64,000 nt of DNA from Paraburkholderia adhaesiva (GTDB taxonomy: Bacteria > Pseudomonadota > Gammaproteobacteria > Burkholderiales > Burkholderiaceae): NCBI RefSeq assembly GCF_021390575.1, contig NZ_JAJEJQ010000002.1:1847406-1911405 (forward strand), in the 5' to 3' direction. Position numbers and translations under genes: made by a program. A model generated the notes under the pieces. The model was not told the DNA's origin. It worked only from the letters and a program-made list of their open reading frames with translations, and did not search any database. Of this stretch, positions 60,816 through 64,000 are shown one piece after another. Each line of letters starts with the position of its first letter. The stretch's first letter is position 1.

Positions 60816-62021
60816 TCACGTTGCGCCGGATGCCGGCCTTCCTGACATAAACCGGCTGACGGCCTCAAGACGCGAACCGCCCAGGCCGGAAGTGTGTTCG
60901 CATTCCGGACACGACAGTTCATAGTGGTCATCGACCTCGGAGAGTTCCGGCTCACCTTCCTGGCACTTCGGACAACGAACCGGCAAGCTGATGTACCCGT
61001 CGACTTGCGTGCCTAGACGGGTGAGTTCTCCGTCGCTGAGTCGCCCCGATTCGGCAAGGGTACACAACACTTGCGCCACCGATGCATCGACACCCTGCTG
61101 ACCGCGCAACGTTGTGATCTTTCGCGTGAGGACATCGACCTCGTCGGAGCGCTCGCGCAGCAGCGCGTCGAGGCGATCCGAGCGGGCTTTCGCCGTTGCC
61201 AGCTGCTGGATGAAATCGAACTCCTTCTTGCTGGCTTCGCGCTGCGCGGCCTGCCACGTCGATGACGTGGTGCGCAGCGAATCGAGTTCGACCAGCATTG
61301 GCTTCACGCGGCGCTCGGCTTCGGCGAGCGCGTCCTTGATCTGCTGGGCATAGTGCTCTGTGCTCGTACGCAGATCCTCATGCAGTGCGTCGATGCGATC
61401 ACGCAACCCAGCGTTGGTCGCCTGCTCGGTTTCGAGCCGCTTTGTCAGGATGTCGTTTTCCGCCTCGAGACGCCGTATCGCGCCCTGAAGGCTATCGTGG
61501 TGCACGGCCCCGTGAGCCGACGACGTGGCGATCTGGCTTTCCAGCTCGCGAATTTTTGTCCAGGCCGCTTCGGTCCGGGCTTCACTGCGCTGAAGCATCT
61601 CATCGACGGCCGCGCGACGCGCTTCGGCATTCTGAACGGCTTGCTCGGCTTGATTCTTGCCGCTTTCGACATCGGCTCGCTCGGACTCGAGCGCCTGGCG
61701 GGCGAGCGTCTGCGCTTCCTGGAACAGGGCACCGAGCAGTTCGCCCGCACGTTCTTCCAGTTCTGGAGGGATAGAACCTGTGCCGACACGTACTCGCGAC
61801 GCGGTGCGAATTCGTTGCCAGAACAGTTCAATATCTTTCGGGATGTCGCTCGCGCTACCGGTTTGGGTCAGATCTCGAACGGCTGCCATCGACGGACGGA
61901 TTCCGAAATCGAAAAAGAGCCGTTTGCAGGCGTGTAACGAGAGGTCTTGCCGTCGCGCTCCGTCGTTACGCAAAGCCTCAAGCTCGTCGCGCAGGTTCTG
62001 GCGGTTTTCTTCTTGCATCAT
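60816..62021 (-). CDS. KfrA-like DNA-binding coiled-coil protein with C-terminal zinc ribbon
   Basis: 401 residues. The N-terminal ~90 residues resemble the KfrA-N domain (FFDFGIRPSMAAVRDLTQTGSASDIPKDIELFW), a plasmid DNA-binding domain. A long coiled coil rich in E, A, R and L extends over about 100-310. The C-terminal part has CPKC (C350, C353) and CPEC (C371, C374), which should bind zinc; typical KfrA proteins end in the coiled coil. KfrA proteins autoregulate and help organise or partition plasmids. ATG 62021 is followed directly by a second ATG. Confidence 0.85.
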   Translation of the reverse strand: MMQEENRQNLRDELEALRNDGARRQDLSLHACKRLFFDFGIRPSMAAVRDLTQTGSASDIPKDIELFWQRIRTASRVRVGTGSIPPELEERAGELLGALFQEAQTLARQALESERADVESGKNQAEQAVQNAEARRAAVDEMLQRSEARTEAAWTKIRELESQIATSSAHGAVHHDSLQGAIRRLEAENDILTKRLETEQATNAGLRDRIDALHEDLRTSTEHYAQQIKDALAEAERRVKPMLVELDSLRTTSSTWQAAQREASKKEFDFIQQLATAKARSDRLDALLRERSDEVDVLTRKITTLRGQQGVDASVAQVLCTLAESGRLSDGELTRLGTQVDGYISLPVRCPKCQEGEPELSEVDDHYELSCPECEHTSGLGGSRLEAVSRFMSGRPASGAT

Positions 62022-62443
62022 TGTGGTCTCGGGACTCGGGCACGATATGAAAATAATAACAAATTACGTAACGTCTGCTACGTTTTTCACAGAAGTGCCT
62101 GAAAGACGTTCGAGTCGGACCTACTGAGCTTGCCCGTACTGCTTCTGGCGTCAATTTTTGTCGCGACTCCGTGAAACAAAGCGAAGTTCGTTCCATAAAT
62201 TATTGTAAATGCTCGATTTTCCGTTGTGGTGGATTTTTCGCCGGATGTTTCACGGTTCTTGTACCGATCAGTCTTTCAACATTGCGTGGTTTTCTACGGA
62301 TGTTTCGGGAGGCGCGCGGGTTGGCTGTGCTTGAGAGTAATAAAAGTAAACACCCTTGATACCTGTTAAAAACGTTAACGCCACGGCAAACCCTTACCTG
62401 GCAAGGCTTTCAGCGGAGTCAGGTGAAGCTTTACAGGATGTCG

Positions 62444-63881
62444 GGTGAGAAGCTGCGGGATGGTCGAGTGATGGGGTTCGGGGATGCTGGTGAGTCAGTT
62501 CAGGAAGGGAAGTGAGCGGGTTCGGGGAAGGGGGCATTTTTGACTTTTCCGCACAGGTGAGCGATTACGGGAGTGGACAACCCGGAAGCCTGCGGGTTAC
62601 CGGGAGTCCTTTGAAAGTTGCTCGATTTGTAACGGTGAGCGGATTCGGGACCTCCGATTTGCTGGACTTTCAGGTGAAAAAACGCCGGTGCGAAGCGCGA
62701 GGTGAGCCGAAACGGGAAAAATCGGCCGTGTAACGTGAGGTTTTTCAGGGGCTGGGCGCTCATTTGCGGCCCGGAGATGACGTTTAAGCCCTTCAGGTGA
62801 GGGTTTTCGGGATGCTCGACATGTGCGGGCCGGCATAGCACTGCCTGTCAGTTCGACCTCAAAAGTGTGTTTGGGGCTGCGAGGTGAGCTTTTTCGGGAA
62901 TCTGAAGTGACGGAGGCCGGCTGCATGGCAGTTTGGGCTCACAGGCGCTTGTGGTGAGCCTTTTCGGGATCCGATGAGACGCCTGATTTCGCTCAAGGTG
63001 AGCTTATTCGGGAGCTAGTTGGTGTTCACTAACGTGAAAACACCGACAAAGCGGGCCTGGCGACCGGGCGATCGGGTGTTCATGGTTCACTGAGGTGAGG
63101 CTTTTCGGGATCAGTCGACTGAGATGGGTACGACAGTCAGTTCGTTGGGTGTGGACGATATGGTGAGCTTTTTCAGGACCTCGGCGGTATGGATGCTGTG
63201 CGCGAGGACATGTGGATAAGTCACGGAATCTATTGATTTTTTCCACACGAGATCGCGTACGGTGAGCTTTTCCGGGAGGTGCTCTGCTGGGAATTGTCAA
63301 ACGTTGGCGAGACGTTGCTATGCGTCAAAGGTGAGGCTTTTCAGGAGTCTTGTTCGGTGCTTTTTAGGGTCCTGAAGCCTGGAAACGGCACCGCGTCAGC
63401 GTCGCTCGCGCCTGGTAGGTGAGATTTTTCGGGGGAGATGCGAGCGGATCGTATTGGCATCACTGAAGGACGAAACAGCTTTCTGTCCTCGTAGCGCGGG
63501 TTTACGCGAGTCCAGTGAGCCGCGACTTTTCACATGTAGGCCTATGCCAGTTGAATCGGTATGGCAGCAAAGGAGCATTCGGTGCAGTGTCGGCGGCCTT
63601 GTCGTGCCGTTTCGTGCATTTCGACACGGTGTTTTCGATCCGACCACAGCCACCTGACGACTTTTCCCCGGTGATGATCTCCCCGCACGCCACCCCTTGT
63701 AGTGCCGTTGCGTCATTTCGCGGTGAACCGGAGATTCGTCAAAATTTTTTAAGGTGAGGCGATACGGGAGCATGGTGGCGAACTTGTCCAACTGCAGGAT
63801 CGGGGCCATCCACGCGGATAGTGCGACCTATAACGTTTGTGCCGGGTGCTGCTTGTAGCGAAGGGTGAGCTTGTTCGGGAG
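62444..63881 (+). repeat. Iteron-like 18-bp repeat array (about 18 copies)
   Basis: Consensus GGTGAGSYTTTTCGGGAG. Copies start at 62444, 62489, 62511, 62556, 62634, 62701, 62734, 62796, 62883, 62953, 62997, 63094, 63162, 63261, 63330, 63418, 63753 and 63864; degenerate ones near 62422 and 63928. All are in one direction. Spacing is irregular (about 20 to 335 bp), unlike tight plasmid iterons. The GGTGAG half and CGGGA or CAGGA half are conserved and the middle varies. Confidence 0.8.
63211..63219. promoter_or_regulatory. DnaA box (TGTGGATAA)
   Basis: Exact match to the reverse complement of TTATCCACA, inside the iteron array between the copies at 63162 and 63261. A second, TTTTCCACA at 63239-63247 with one mismatch, follows 20 bp later and faces the other way. 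The short AT-rich run TATTGATTTTTTCC lies between them. Confidence 0.75.
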
Positions 63882-64000
63882 CGTCTCGCGGTGAGCCACG
63901 TTCGTCGCATGCACATCACCGGCAATGGTGAGAGTGCCCCTATAGACGCCTATCACCACAGACGGTATCCTTTCGCGAAAATCTCTCCTCGACTCGACGC

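Larger units (their letters stand above)
62022..64000. other. Probable replication origin region (iterons, DnaA-box sequences, AT-rich DNA)
   Basis: No convincing gene is found in the last 2 kb. The stretch 62040-62370 is AT-rich. From 62444 onward at least 18 copies of an 18-bp repeat occur, with a TGTGGATAA sequence and a near-match in the middle. This composition is expected for an iteron-controlled origin of a plasmid or secondary chromosome. The initiator gene is not in the window and may lie to its right. Confidence 0.65.

Noticed and set aside
62444..63881. The repeat array as a CRISPR array
   Set aside because: Repeats are only ~18 bp and vary internally, spacers range from about 2 to over 300 bp, and no cas gene is near.

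Overview
The window looks like a piece of a secondary replicon (chromosome 2/3 or megaplasmid) of a denitrification-capable betaproteobacterium of the Burkholderiaceae, most likely Paraburkholderia or a close relative. This rests on high GC, Burkholderia-type trimeric porins, many catabolic operons each with its own LysR/TetR/MarR/XRE regulator, and an iteron-rich region with DnaA-box sequences and a KfrA-like gene at the right end. No rRNA, tRNA or CRISPR was seen.

Layout. 1-2.8 kb: the tail of an ABC transporter ATPase, then an orphan 339-aa gene bracketed by nine copies of an 18-bp iteron-like motif. 2.8-7.9 kb: nitrite reduction (nirK, nirV, a SCO1/SenC copper protein) and two NO/redox-type regulators (a Dnr/Nnr-like Crp-Fnr protein and an NsrR-like Rrf2 protein). 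8.0-20.5 kb: one long leftward run, nosZ-nosD-nosF-nosY-nosL-two small orfs-cytochrome c5-nosR-cytochrome c4-petA-petB-petC. It joins nitrous oxide reductase and its maturation genes to a complete cytochrome bc1 complex and two c-type cytochromes, so a whole quinol-to-N2O electron path may be made from one operon. Rightward from the same intergenic region come an ApbE/NosX flavin transferase, an unassigned ABC exporter and a TatA-like protein. A perfect FNR/Dnr-type palindrome lies between the two divergent units.

24-37 kb is accessory: two porins, each with a 123-bp repeat (94% identical) downstream, a carbohydrate-type operon (FGGY kinase, class II aldolase, class III aminotransferase, degenerate aldolase, MFS), a TetR/DUF2147 pair, an OsmC protein and one apparently intact IS3-family element with 3-bp target duplication. 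37-53.3 kb is an aromatic-acid catabolic region: a long leftward operon (beta-propeller protein, HpcH/HpaI aldolase, two Pht5-like proteins, extradiol dioxygenase, LigJ-like hydratase, SDR, FAH hydrolase, tandem-HTH LysR, MFS, maleate-isomerase-like protein, amidohydrolase) and a MarR-controlled Rieske oxygenase plus ferredoxin.

53.4-59.2 kb holds an outer-membrane protein, a TetR/DUF1348 unit, a YceI lipoprotein and kbl-tdh threonine degradation with a divergent XRE-cupin regulator. 59.2-64 kb looks like replicon-maintenance DNA: an orphan gene behind a near-consensus LexA box, a tyrosine-recombinase-fold protein that lacks nearly all catalytic residues, a KfrA-like coiled-coil protein with a C-terminal zinc ribbon, and about 18 iteron-like repeats around DnaA-box sequences. 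No replication initiator gene is inside the window. The same motif occurs near both ends in mirrored orientation, which is the most striking large-scale structure here.
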